64,000 nt of DNA from Streptomyces lunaelactis (GTDB lineage Bacteria; Actinomycetota; Actinomycetes; Streptomycetales; Streptomycetaceae). Shown one piece after another: positions 8,437 through 16,828 of the stretch (position 1 is its first letter; each line of letters starts with the position of its first letter). Both the position numbers and the translations under genes were made by a program. Location: positions 6,510,001 to 6,574,000 of the forward strand of contig NZ_CP026304.1 in assembly GCF_003054555.1 (NCBI RefSeq), in the 5' to 3' direction. The notes below the pieces were generated by a model, which saw nothing but the letters and a program-made list of their open reading frames with translations, was not told the DNA's origin and ran no database searches.

Positions 8437-8987
8437 CGACAGCACAGGCCGTCACCCTGCGCACCGTCAGCCAGCTCGCTCCAGTCCGTGATGACCTGAT
8501 CGCCGTCTACAGCGATGTCCGCGCCGAGCTGCTGCACCTGCCGAACTATGCGGTCGCCGCGTTCGCTGAGCGTCTGGACCGGCACGGCAGTGACCACGGC
8601 TGGGCGGCAGTCCTCGCATACGCGGACAACGGCGAGCCGGTCGGCTACGCGTACAGCAACGTCGTCCACTCGGAAAACCGCTGGTGGAAGCGGATAGCGC
8701 CCGCCCCGGCAGCCCAGTACACCGAGCAGCCGACCGTGGCGTTGAAGGAACTCGGCGTGTGTGTGCCGTGGCGGAAGACTGGCACGTCCGTCCGCCTGCA
8801 CGAGGCCCTGCTTGCGCATCACGTCGCCGAACCGTACGTGTCGCTGATGGTGAATCCGGCCGCAGGCGAGGGGAAGGTGCAAAGGCTCTACGAGTCGTGG
8901 GGGTACCGGAGCATCGGCACCAGCCAGCCCACCCCGGACTCCCCGGTGCTGACAGCGATGGTCCGCCGCCTGCCCCCGGGCGAATAG
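8433..8987 (+). CDS. GNAT-family N-acetyltransferase
   Basis: 184 residues from the ATG that overlaps the previous stop. GNAT features: a beta strand with GEPVGYAYSNVV (about 65-76), the acetyl-CoA-loop region ELGVCVPWRKTGTSVRLHEA (about 103-122), and a C-terminal strand ending VQRLYESWGYRSIGT. The substrate cannot be read. It is coupled to the TPR-like gene, so the two may act together. Confidence 0.8.
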   Translation: MTTAQAVTLRTVSQLAPVRDDLIAVYSDVRAELLHLPNYAVAAFAERLDRHGSDHGWAAVLAYADNGEPVGYAYSNVVHSENRWWKRIAPAPAAQYTEQPTVALKELGVCVPWRKTGTSVRLHEALLAHHVAEPYVSLMVNPAAGEGKVQRLYESWGYRSIGTSQPTPDSPVLTAMVRRLPPGE

Positions 8988-9059
8988 GCCACAGCGGCAT
9001 CCGAGCGCAGCCGGTGGCGCCTCGGATGCCGCGTCACTCCCCGGTCGCCGCCGGGTCGT

Positions 9060-9340
9060 GCAAGGGGACCTTGGTGAACGGGCCTTCTTGCCGGCCTGGG
9101 CCGGGCGCACGTACACGGTGCGGGGGATCGGTGAGCCGGGCTTCCAGCGACCGGCCTCCTTAGGCTCTTCCTCCGTGGCGCCGTTCATTGCCAAGATCGG
9201 TGGGCGCCACTGGCGGGGAGGCTGAGGGCGGCCGTCGGTTTTGAGTCCGGTCGCGGCGAACCAAAGCTTCACGCGTTCGTTGGCCGTCTGCGGCCGGAGG
9301 TAGTCACCGCGCTTGGTGGCCTTCAACGCTCGCGTGTGCG
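9060..9340 (-). pseudogene. Unidentified coding relic
   Basis: On the reverse strand one frame gives protein-like sequence (TANERVKLWFAATGLKTDGR, then RQWRPPILAMNG and PIPRTVYVRPAQAGKK) with no start of its own and arginine-rich out-of-frame sequence around it. It looks like the C-terminal part of a mobile-element protein, but I cannot name the family. Confidence 0.35.
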
Positions 9341-9501
9341 ACGAGGCGTCCGCCGCTCCGCATGACCTTCCCGGAACGACGAAGCTCCCACCGGACGCGT
9401 CGATGTAGGCACGGGCGCCCCTGCCCCGCAAAGATGCCACGCAGAGCTCCCTTGCTGTCGAGTGGCCGCGTCTCGCTGCGCACGGGGCATGCGCGCGGGA
9501 C

Positions 9502-9807
9502 CTAGAAGGGAGGCTCGGTGCTGTCGTGCCGGGTGTCGGCCCAGCCGGCCCCTCGGACTTGCAGCCGGTAGTCGCAGTCGACGGGCGCACCGGGCGGGGT
9601 GGTGAGTTCGTCGAGCATCACGATCAGCGCGTCCTCGCCGACCAGTTCCACCGTGATGTAGGTACCGCAGGCGCAAGGGGCGATGAGGGTGAGGACGTGG
9701 ACCAGGTCGCCGTCTTCACCGAAGCCGACCTCCCGCCTGGTGTAGTGGAGCCACCAGCCGCGCTGTCCGTCGGCGGAGCCGAGGTACTGGCTGATCACAA
9801 CAGGCAT
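9502..9807 (-). CDS. Small hypothetical protein (101 aa)
   Basis: A 101-residue acidic protein, MPVVISQYLGSADGQRGWWL..., with a central alternating hydrophobic stretch (VLTLIAPCACGTYITVELVG) suggesting a small beta fold. It is not recognised. It is downstream of, and in the same direction as, the 192-residue gene at 9997, from which it is separated by a hairpin. Small proteins like this are common on Streptomyces integrative elements, which fits the surroundings. Confidence 0.5.
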   Translation of the reverse strand: MPVVISQYLGSADGQRGWWLHYTRREVGFGEDGDLVHVLTLIAPCACGTYITVELVGEDALIVMLDELTTPPGAPVDCDYRLQVRGAGWADTRHDSTEPPF

Positions 9808-9865
9808 GCTGGAAGCGCGCTCGAGGCCAGCGACATCGGGCTGCGTCGGGACTACCAGACGGGGT

Positions 9866-9896
9866 CGCCCCGCCCACCGTGGTGGTGGCGGGGCCC
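9866..9896 (-). terminator. GC-rich hairpin after the crystallin-like gene
   Basis: CCCCGCCCACC (9868-9878) faces GGTGGTGGCGGGG (9881-9893), an imperfect stem about 100 bases beyond the stop codon at 9997 on the reverse strand. Likely terminator of that gene. Confidence 0.5.
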
Positions 9897-9996
9897 AGCC
9901 GCCCGTCGCGCGAACAGCTTGGCGTCTAATGGGATGTTTTCCCTGGTGGACGCCGTCCTCGGCGAGTTCCCGGTTCGTTCCGCCTGCGGTCGGTGT

Positions 9997-10575
9997 TTAA
10001 CCGATCGCGGCGTAGGAGCTCGTGATGTTGTCGAACCCGGCTTGCCTCAGGTCTGGGTACTCGAGGTATGTGCCTATTGCGTAGAAGCGCCTACCTCGGT
10101 ACCAGGAGTGCTCGAACAGGACGTTTCCACCCCAGGTCTTGACCGATGAACCTGCGTCGTTGCAGTCGAAGGGCCACCAGTCGAAGTTGGGCCACGTCAG
10201 CGTGAAGGGCACTCCTCTGCCTGCGTAGTTGTAGCCATGATAGATGATCATGGTGCCAACTGAGGTAGTCCGGTGCCACTCGTCTACCATCTTCTGCTGT
10301 TCCTCAGGGGTGTGATTCTCCAGTTCGCGCATGAGAAACTCGTCGAGCCCGGCCTGCGCGGACTGAAGCCTGTAATATTCCACGGCCTTGTTGGGGTCAC
10401 TGGTGGCTTCCGCGATAGCGGCGAGACGATCCTCCGTGGCCTTCATCTTCCTGGCGGTTTCCTCGTCGACCTTTGCGACGATTTCGATGAGTTCCTCGAC
10501 GGAACCCTCATGAATTTGGGTCTCGGCTGAGACTCCGTTTGTCTGGAGCGCCAGGACGTGGTTATACGTGGTCAT
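9997..10575 (-). CDS. Putative beta/gamma-crystallin-like protein
   Basis: 192 residues from ATG at 10575 with a good AAGGAGG site 7-9 bases upstream. The N-terminal half (about 25-95) is charged and helical (EELIEIVAKVDEETARKMKA). The C-terminal 75 residues look like a crystallin/peptidase-inhibitor-I36 domain: GGNVLFEHSWYRGRRFYAIG followed by YPDLRQAGFDNITSSY. There is no signal peptide, unusual for the secreted I36 inhibitors, so it may act inside the cell or leave by another route. Codon use is less G/C-biased than the neighbours, in keeping with acquisition by transfer. Confidence 0.6.
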   Translation of the reverse strand: MTTYNHVLALQTNGVSAETQIHEGSVEELIEIVAKVDEETARKMKATEDRLAAIAEATSDPNKAVEYYRLQSAQAGLDEFLMRELENHTPEEQQKMVDEWHRTTSVGTMIIYHGYNYAGRGVPFTLTWPNFDWWPFDCNDAGSSVKTWGGNVLFEHSWYRGRRFYAIGTYLEYPDLRQAGFDNITSSYAAIG

Positions 10576-11012
10576 GTTGCTTCCTCCTTGCTTGGTGGGT
10601 CACTAACGCCAGTTCCCCATGAGGGGAAGCAGGGCGGACCGGTTGCACGCTCACGCAACGATGTCGTTAGGTTGACCCTCCGCCTCAGCCGATGACTTGG
10701 TGGCTCCCGGAGCAGTTTTCCAACCCCTGTTGCGTATTCACGTTTCCCCTTTGATGTTATTGCGCCAAGGATGCAGGTTCCTGGATTAAGGGGACGACAA
10801 CACAGGTAGGCCGCTCACGTAGTTGTGGCCTCATCATCTGGCTGCCTTCAAACCTAGCGTGAAAAGGAAGGGCTGGAAACGTGGGATCCGCCTGAGGCCA
10901 TGTGCCGATCAATTATGCCTGCGGCACTTCTCCCTCTCGCCTCCACTGTGCATCTGAGCACGCGGCGCCGCCTGTTCTTTAGGCCAAACGGGTGACATCT
11001 CCTCACCGTTAG
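10576..11012. other. Gene-poor, AT-richer stretch
   Basis: No open frame with Streptomyces-like codon bias. Composition is visibly lower in G+C than the flanks (for example around 10740-10800). It may hold the promoter of the crystallin-like gene, but no clear promoter motif was found. Confidence 0.5.
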
Positions 11013-11276
11013 CTAAAGCCCGTGGGCCAGGGCGGCATAAACGAGCGGTGCGCGTCGGTCGTATCTTGGAGAACGCGGTATCTCAGTGGCGTTGTAGGCC
11101 GCCGTGCCAACACCTTCGAGGCCACCCCCCACCCCGAGGCCCATAGCAAGCGCTCCTCCACCAGCAGCGAAAGGAAAGGCAGTCGCGAAAGCGGCTGCCA
11201 AGACGCCACCTATGCCGTTGAAGGTGACCTTCGGCCAGTTGTTTCTATTCAGGCTCTTATCATGCGCGGCGCACAT
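11013..11276 (-). CDS. Hypothetical hydrophobic protein or gene tail (87 aa)
   Basis: The 87-codon frame has a hydrophobic glycine/alanine-rich centre (GGVLAAAFATAFPFAAGGGA) and ends RRAPLVYAALAHGL. It resembles the C-terminal membrane-like end of a larger protein more than a complete gene, and no ribosome site is evident. Possibly a second relic of the DUF6236 kind, but the resemblance is weak. Confidence 0.35.
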   Translation of the reverse strand: MCAAHDKSLNRNNWPKVTFNGIGGVLAAAFATAFPFAAGGGALAMGLGVGGGLEGVGTAAYNATEIPRSPRYDRRAPLVYAALAHGL

Positions 11277-11787
11277 TTGGGTTTGATAGACGACCGATGC
11301 AAGTTGTCACTATTCAAGCAACTGTCGGCACGAGGCTGGAGGAAGTCCGAGCCCGTAACTGTCCATGCGGAACAGCCAATGCTGATGTGGAAACTACTCG
11401 CGGCAAAGTATGGCCGAAAGGGCATCTATTCCCGAGCAGGTGACCCGCTTGGAATCCAAGCCCACGTCCTACGGAGTATTGCCCCCGAACCGGTAGCTGC
11501 CTAGCCGCTGCTTTGACGACTGGTCTCGCAGGAGCTACGTCGACAGTCCGGTGGACGCGCGGGGCACGCACCACGGAGCTAGTTCCCATGCCAGCGTCCT
11601 CTTTGACGGGACGCCGACGGTGTCCCCATGCTAGACGGTCCCGAACCTGCAGCGTGTTCCAGACCGAGCCTCTCGAATAGCAACGGACCGGGGGAGTGGC
11701 GTACTACAAGGCTGGTCGATATGCGCGCGAGCCGCTTTGTGACGCTGTGGGGGGTTGCGGCAAACGGCGGCGGGAGCCTTTGCGGCG
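11277..11787. other. Gene-poor stretch before the response regulator gene
   Basis: Frames on both strands are short and biased towards shadow composition. I see no gene, repeat or RNA here. The end near 11787 is the 3' side of the two-component operon. Confidence 0.5.
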
Positions 11788-12435
11788 TCAGATGCGGCCG
11801 GTCTCGTGGGCCCACATGGCGACCTCGACGCGGTTTCGGGCGCCGAGCTTTCGCATGAGGCTGGCGAGGTGGGCTTTGACGGTGCTTGGGGTGATATGGA
11901 GCTCGTTGGCGATCTCATTGTTGGTGCGGCCTTGGGCTACAGGCACGAGGACTTCCTCCTCGCGGGCGGTGAGCGGTTCTATCGGCTGCCTTGGTGGTGG
12001 GGTCTGTGCGTGGGCGAACGCTGCGAGCAGTCGGACAGTCACGCTGGGTGCGATCAGTGCGTCTCCGTCGGCGGCGGCGTGGATGGCCTGGGTCAGCAGG
12101 GCGGGTCCGGCGTCCTTGAGCAGGAACCCGCGGGCGCCGGCTTTGAGCGCCCCGTGGACATACTCGTCGAGATCGAAGGTGGTGATGACCACGATCGGCA
12201 GGGGATCGGTGACGTCGGGGCCGGCGAGGCGTCGGGTGGCTTCGATGCCGTCCATCAGCGGCATTCGGATGTCGAACAGGCCGACGTCGGGGCGCAGCTG
12301 GAGCGCCAGGCGGACTGCCTCGCGCCCGTCGGCGGCCGCGCCGACCACTTCGATGTCGGGTTGGGCGTCGAGCAGCATCGTCAGCCCGGTGCGCACGATG
12401 GGCTGGTCGTCGGCGATGAGGACCCTGATGCTCAT
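11788..12435 (-). CDS. NarL/FixJ-type response regulator
   Basis: DNA-binding output of a two-component system, 215 residues. The receiver domain (1-120) has the acidic pair D9-D10 and phospho-acceptor D55 (LFDIRMP). A LuxR-type helix-turn-helix follows at about 149-200 (LTAREEEVL, then NNEIANELHITPSTVKAHL). Its ATG overlaps the kinase stop (ATGA at 12432-12435), so kinase and regulator are translationally coupled. Target genes are not evident; the DUF6326 gene upstream, facing away, is a candidate. Confidence 0.93.
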   Translation of the reverse strand: MSIRVLIADDQPIVRTGLTMLLDAQPDIEVVGAAADGREAVRLALQLRPDVGLFDIRMPLMDGIEATRRLAGPDVTDPLPIVVITTFDLDEYVHGALKAGARGFLLKDAGPALLTQAIHAAADGDALIAPSVTVRLLAAFAHAQTPPPRQPIEPLTAREEEVLVPVAQGRTNNEIANELHITPSTVKAHLASLMRKLGARNRVEVAMWAHETGRI

Positions 12436-13577
12436 CGTGGCGTCCCGGTTCGGGGCAGGACCGCCTCTACCCGCCAGCCCCGCTCGGCGGCGGGGCCTGC
12501 GTGGAATGTGCCGCCGAGCAGTGAGGCGCGTTCCCGCATGCCCACCAGGCCGTAGCCTGCTGGGGCGCGGCCGCCAGCGGCGGAGCCGTCGTCGTCGATG
12601 GTCAGCCGTACCTGGTCGGCGTCGCCTGTGACGGCGACGGTGACCTGGGTCGCGTGGCGGGCGTGCCGTCGAGCGTTGGTGATGGACTCCTGGGCTAGGC
12701 GGTAGATCGCGGCCCCGACCGCCGGGCTGAGGTCGTCGAACTCGCCGAATAGCGTCACCTCGACGCAGGGACGCGTCTGGCCATCGGTGGCGAGCTGCTC
12801 GACCTCGGCCACGCCGGGCTGCGGCGCGAACTCGGTGTCCTGTGTGGCGCGGAGCACGCCGACGATGGCGCGCAGCTCGGTGAGGGTGCGGGTCGCTGCG
12901 TCCTCGATGATGGCCAGGGCCTCGATGGCACGCTCGGGGTGGGAGGCCGCGATGGCACGTCCTGCTTGGGCCTGGATGGCGATGCCCGAGACGTGGTGGG
13001 CGACGGTGTCGTGGAGTTCACGAGCGAGCTGTTCGCGTTCGCGGGCCTTGGCTTGGTCGATGTCGCGGATGAGGATCTTCGTGTGATAGCGGATCGCGGC
13101 GCCGAGCGCGGCGGCGAGCAGGAAGAACCCGTATGCTGCGACCGAATCCGCCAGGCTGGTGGTGTCGGCGACGTTGGTGATGGCCAGCCAGAGCAGGATG
13201 ACGCCGAGGCCGCTTGCGGCTTCCCGACCGGAGCCCCACCGGAACAGGGCGTAGGCCAGGATCAGCGCCGCGGAGATGCTGTTCAGCAGGGCGCCTTGCG
13301 ACCCGGTGAGGATTCTGACGATGTCGACGGTCGTCAACGTGCCGAAGGAGACCGCAACCGCGACGAGCGGGTGCGTGCGTCGCCACAGCAGGGGGCCGAG
13401 GACCGCGAGCACCGCGAGTAGCAGCAGCGGGCGTGGCGCCAGGTCCTGGCGAAGCACCACTTCCAGCAGGGACCAGCAGATCAGTACTGCGACCAAGGCC
13501 CAGTCCCGCGGCCTCCGGTCCGGGGCATTCGTGGGTCGAGGTTCGGCCCACAGCGAGCGGAGTGCGTTGGTGGCCAT
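12432..13577 (-). CDS. Sensor histidine kinase (HisKA_3 type)
   Basis: Membrane sensor of 381 residues. Hydrophobic helices fill about residues 27-165 (including VAVLICWSLLEVVL and LLLLAVLAVLGPLLW). The HisKA_3 dimerisation box follows, with phospho-acceptor H189 in ELHDTVAHHVSG, then an ATPase domain with DDDGSAAGG near 340 and GYGLVGMRERA (G2 box) near 350. Typical NarL-type partner of the regulator downstream. No extracytoplasmic domain of size is seen, so the signal may be membrane-borne, as in DesK/LiaS-like kinases. Confidence 0.93.
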   Translation of the reverse strand: MATNALRSLWAEPRPTNAPDRRPRDWALVAVLICWSLLEVVLRQDLAPRPLLLLAVLAVLGPLLWRRTHPLVAVAVSFGTLTTVDIVRILTGSQGALLNSISAALILAYALFRWGSGREAASGLGVILLWLAITNVADTTSLADSVAAYGFFLLAAALGAAIRYHTKILIRDIDQAKAREREQLARELHDTVAHHVSGIAIQAQAGRAIAASHPERAIEALAIIEDAATRTLTELRAIVGVLRATQDTEFAPQPGVAEVEQLATDGQTRPCVEVTLFGEFDDLSPAVGAAIYRLAQESITNARRHARHATQVTVAVTGDADQVRLTIDDDGSAAGGRAPAGYGLVGMRERASLLGGTFHAGPAAERGWRVEAVLPRTGTPR

Positions 13578-13738
13578 CTGATCAGCCTAGGCGGCCCGCG
13601 TGCTCGGTGTATCCGCCGAAAGTACAAGAGCTCGGCTGTGCCAACGGCCAGGTCGAATCAGGCTCCGCGGCTGATGTGCCCGCCGCCGGCATCCGTGAAG
13701 GTGGAAGCACCCACCCAATCAAGCCAGGGAGCATTGTG

Positions 13739-14263
13739 ATGAGAACGCCTCAATCCCATACCCCACTAGAGAATCCGCCGTCCCAGAGCACGCTGGAAGA
13801 TCTGCGCATGCCCGTGCAGGCCAAGCTCGCAGCAGCATGGACCAGCTTCATGTTCCTCTACATCTACGTCGACTACCTCGCCCTGTACAAGCCCGGCTTC
13901 GTCGACGACATCCTGGCCGGCATCGTCCACGAGTTCGACATCGGTCCAACCTTTGTCGCCATTGCGCTCACGCTCATGGCCATCCCGATCCTCATGATCC
14001 TGCTCTCCGCGACACTGCCCGCCCGTGTCAACCGCACCATCAACCTCGTCGTAGCAACGCTCTACATCCCCGTCTCGATGTTCAACGCGGTAGGGGAGTC
14101 TTGGACCTACTTCTACTTCTACGGCCTCTCCATCGGACTCGAGGTGCTGCTCCTGGCCTTCATCCTGCGCTCCGCCTGGACCTGGCCACGCCGCATCGCA
14201 TCACCGGCGACCCTGGCAGCCAGCCTCGACAGCGAGCCACTCCGCAGGCCGCAGCAGGCGTGA
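13739..14263 (+). CDS. DUF6326-like four-helix membrane protein
   Basis: 174 residues from ATG at 13739 (AGGGAG 8-13 bases upstream); an in-frame GTG just before is less likely. After a polar N-terminus come four membrane segments: around AAAWTSFMFLYIYVDYLALY, VAIALTLMAIPILMILLS, INLVVATLYIPVSMF and YGLSIGLEVLLLAFIL. This matches the pattern I know as DUF6326. It is divergent from the two-component system, which may control it. Function unknown. Confidence 0.75.
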   Translation: MRTPQSHTPLENPPSQSTLEDLRMPVQAKLAAAWTSFMFLYIYVDYLALYKPGFVDDILAGIVHEFDIGPTFVAIALTLMAIPILMILLSATLPARVNRTINLVVATLYIPVSMFNAVGESWTYFYFYGLSIGLEVLLLAFILRSAWTWPRRIASPATLAASLDSEPLRRPQQA

Positions 14264-14313
14264 CTGCCCGCCCCGCGCCCGACCATCCTTCGCTCGCGCC
14301 ACCCGCGGGCACG

Positions 14314-15372
14314 GTCCATTCAGCGGTGACCTGATGGTCATGCCGGTGTGGCGATGCTCCAGGGATCGCCCAGAAAGGCGTTGCGTAGGGCTGTGAAGAC
14401 CTCGACGCCGTGGGCTTTGGCCGTGGCGATGTAGGAACGGACGCGGCAGAACGCGGTGAGTCCTCGCATGCTGCGCCAGCTCCCGCTGATCTTGGCTTGG
14501 AGCTTGGCCATCCTGATCGCCTGCTCGGCTGGGTTGTTGGTCCACTCGACGTGGAAGTCCAGGGTGAAGTTGAGGACTTGATCGACTCGCTCACGCATCC
14601 GTTTCGCCAGCTTGTAGGCGTCGTGGCTGCGGCCGGCGGTCCCGGGGGTGTTCGCGTCGATGCCCTGCTGCGCGGTGTTGAGATACAGATCCCGCAGGCT
14701 CTGGCTCGTGGTCGTGGACAGGCCGGCCGCGCCCTGCGTGATCGCGGTGTCGACGGTGCGTCGTGCCTTCTTCAAGGTCTGGCGGATCTGCTCGGCCCAC
14801 GCCTGATGTTCGGGGTCGGACTCCCACACGGCCTTGAGGTCGCGCAGCAGGTGAGCGCAGCACAGTTGCACCTGGGTGACCTTCCCGCCACGGGTGGGGT
14901 CGCTGTATTTGTGGTAGCCGTGCCAGTCATCGCGGATGAGCACTCCGGCGAAGCGCGGCAGGATGTCGAAGCCGTCCACGGCGGCGTGGCTGCGGGTCTG
15001 GTGCGCGCCGTACCAGATCAGATTGTCGGTGCGGGCGGTGTAGACGTTCGCCCCGATCGAATCAGCCGAGGGCGGCGTGGAGGAATTCGTCGAGTCCAGC
15101 CCCACCTGGCGCCGCAACGCCGCGTTCTGCTCCTCCACCAGGGCGATCAACCTGGCCTGCTCAACCAGCAACTCGTCCTGACCAGCCAACTGATCCCGCT
15201 GCAACCGAATCAGCGTGTCCTGCGAAGCGATCAGCTCATCCTTGTCCGCCACCACCTGGCGCAGACGAGCGTTCACCGCACGAAGATCGGACACAAGCCA
15301 AGATCGTCCACGAGTTCCGAACGAAGATCAAGCCAGCTCAACCCCACAGGTCACGACCCACCCTGAATGGAC
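14314..15372 (-). mobile_element. IS66-family remnant with subterminal inverted repeats
   Basis: Both ends carry the same two blocks in opposite orientation: CTGAATGGAC at 15363-15372 with CAGGTCAC at 15347-15354, and their complements GTCCATTCAG at 14314-14323 and GTGACCTG at 14326-14333. They bracket the internally deleted transposase gene. Exact outer ends are uncertain. There is no sign of the accessory genes (tnpA/tnpB) that full IS66 elements carry. Confidence 0.6.
14338..15294 (-). pseudogene. IS66-type transposase with internal deletion
   Basis: 318 codons with an unbroken frame but far below the usual 480 or so. The N-terminal leucine-zipper region (QDTLIRLQRDQLAGQDELL) ends at NSSTPPSADS, as in IS66 TnpC. 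The sequence then jumps straight to ANVYTARTDNLIWYGAH, which belongs after the zinc finger and first part of the DDE domain. About 150 residues, including the zinc finger and first catalytic aspartate, are gone. Later motifs remain (VLIRDDWHGYHKY, CCAHLLRDLKAV, WTNNPAEQAIRMAKLQAKIS), so the product cannot transpose. Confidence 0.8.
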
Positions 15373-15408
15373 ACACCCGCGTCGACCCTGCCACGTTCCC
15401 TGGGAAAG

Positions 15409-15729
15409 GGGAGGTACGTAGCCGAGCCAATCTGTTGCGTCCGTCTCTTCGAGAAACTCATCCAGTCCGTATCGCTCGACGATACGATCCGGGGCCGTGT
15501 CGAGGATCTCATTGAAGGTCTCCGCGACCGTCTTCAACACCGTCGGACTTGGTGCGGCCTCCACAATGAAGTCAGTCTCGGTCCGGAGCTGTCGGACGAG
15601 CTCTCGATCCCGGTCTTCCACCACCCCAGGGCGCATGCGGACGATGCGATCCCAGGTCAGTAGGGCGAGTTTCAGCCAATTGTCGTCCTGAAAGTGCATC
15701 CACGGGTAGTACAGGGCGATCGACGGCAT
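15409..15729 (-). pseudogene. N-terminal fragment of a DUF6236 protein
   Basis: From ATG at 15729 the frame reads MPSIALYYPWMHFQDDNW and LKLALLTWDRIVRMRPGVV, the signature start of DUF6236 proteins, for about 107 residues to DWLGYVP. Homology then stops and the frame runs into the IS66 end, terminating at 15328. The usual length is about 330 residues. The matching C-terminal piece is at 7076-7423. Biochemical role of the family unknown. Confidence 0.65.
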
Positions 15730-15782
15730 CGTTGCTCCATCCACGTGAGGCAAACAGTGTGTCAGGGGAGGGCGCCGATCTT

Positions 15783-16271
15783 CTACCGGTTCTGTGGTTG
15801 ACGGCTGGTGATCGTGAGAATTCCGAGGTCGATGACGCCACGGCCGGCGGGGCGGCGGTCGAGCTGGGCGAGCTTCTCCTCCGCGCCGGCGAGGCTGACC
15901 CGCAGTCCCTCGACCTCGCCGAGCCAGCCCTCGCGTTCTGCCTCCTTGATGCGCGCTTTCAGGTTGTCGCGGATCTCCACCAACCGCGCCCGCTGGAATG
16001 GGTCTGGTCGGAGGAGTGAGCATCTGACACAAGCGTGTTCATGGATGCAAGGTGTTCCAAAGGCGCGTGCGCAGGTGCCGATGGATACCTTTCGTTTTTC
16101 AAAATGGGCGAGGAAAGCATCCCACTCTTCGTCGGTGGGGGTTCGGTACTCTTCGCTGGGACGGGCATTCCGGCGGCGGGCGATGAAAGCCCGGTGGGCT
16201 TCGATCGTCTCAGCGGGATACACCGCTAATGGTGGAGTCGGGTATTGGAACTGCCCGAATGCCCGGCCGCT
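15783..16271 (-). pseudogene. C-terminal tail of a tyrosine-recombinase-type site-specific integrase
   Basis: The tail motif of a large actinobacterial integrase group is clear: YPAETIEAHRAFIARRR, EYRTPTDEEWDAFLAHF, then a cysteine/histidine-rich stretch (GTPCIHEHACVRC) and a long coiled helix ending LAQLDRRP. The catalytic domain that should precede it is missing; upstream sequence belongs to the opposing Nudix gene. The N-terminal part of a protein of the same group is at 18222-18753. Confidence 0.7.
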
Positions 16272-16313
16272 GACATGATCGACAGCGTTGTTCGGGGCTG
16301 GCAGGCTGGCGCG

Positions 16314-16814
16314 ATGCGGATACCCAGACAAGCAGCCAGAGTCGCGGTCCTGGACCCAGCGGGGTCGGTCTTCATGTTCCGGTATGACAACGAGGAAGTC
16401 GGCGTCCACTGGGCGATGCCCGGCGGCGGGCTGGATCCGGGAGAGTCACCGCTGCAGGCGGCTGAGCGCGAGTTGCGCGAGGAGACCGGGTGGACCGACA
16501 TCGAGGTCGACGGCACCGTGCTGTGCCTGTGGGAACACGACTTCACCAGGGCCGGGGTGCCGGTTCGTCAGCACGAGCAGATCTTCCTCGCGCGTGGTCC
16601 CCGCCGAGATCCAGTCGGCGATCTGGCTGCTTCGCATGCCGCAGACAAAATCCTCCGATGGAGGTGGTGGTCGCCCGAGGATCTGGCCGGTGATTCCGAG
16701 CCGTTGTGGCCGCCGCAGCTGCCCGCATTGCTCGCCGACGTGTGGAAAGACGGTGCCCCGGCGACGCCCATCGACCTTGGCTATGTCCGCAACGGGGCCG
16801 TCAGCGAGAGCTGA
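16314..16814 (+). CDS. Nudix hydrolase
   Basis: Hydrolyses a nucleoside diphosphate linked to another moiety (X). The start at 16314 (MRIPRQAARVAVLDPAG) is the natural beginning of the fold; an upstream ATG at 16275 would add 13 residues overlapping an integrase relic. A complete Nudix box is present, GGGLDPGESPLQAAERELRE followed by ETGWTD (G-x5-E-x7-REL-REETGW). Length is 166 residues. It is intact amid broken recombinase genes and may be cargo. The substrate cannot be predicted. Confidence 0.85.
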   Translation: MRIPRQAARVAVLDPAGSVFMFRYDNEEVGVHWAMPGGGLDPGESPLQAAERELREETGWTDIEVDGTVLCLWEHDFTRAGVPVRQHEQIFLARGPRRDPVGDLAASHAADKILRWRWWSPEDLAGDSEPLWPPQLPALLADVWKDGAPATPIDLGYVRNGAVSES

Positions 16815-16828
16815 CCGGAAGGCGCATC

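Noticed and set aside
11013..11276. Third DUF6236 fragment
   Set aside because: The tail (APLVYAALAHGL) resembles the C-terminal piece at 7076 only loosely; composition alone could explain it.
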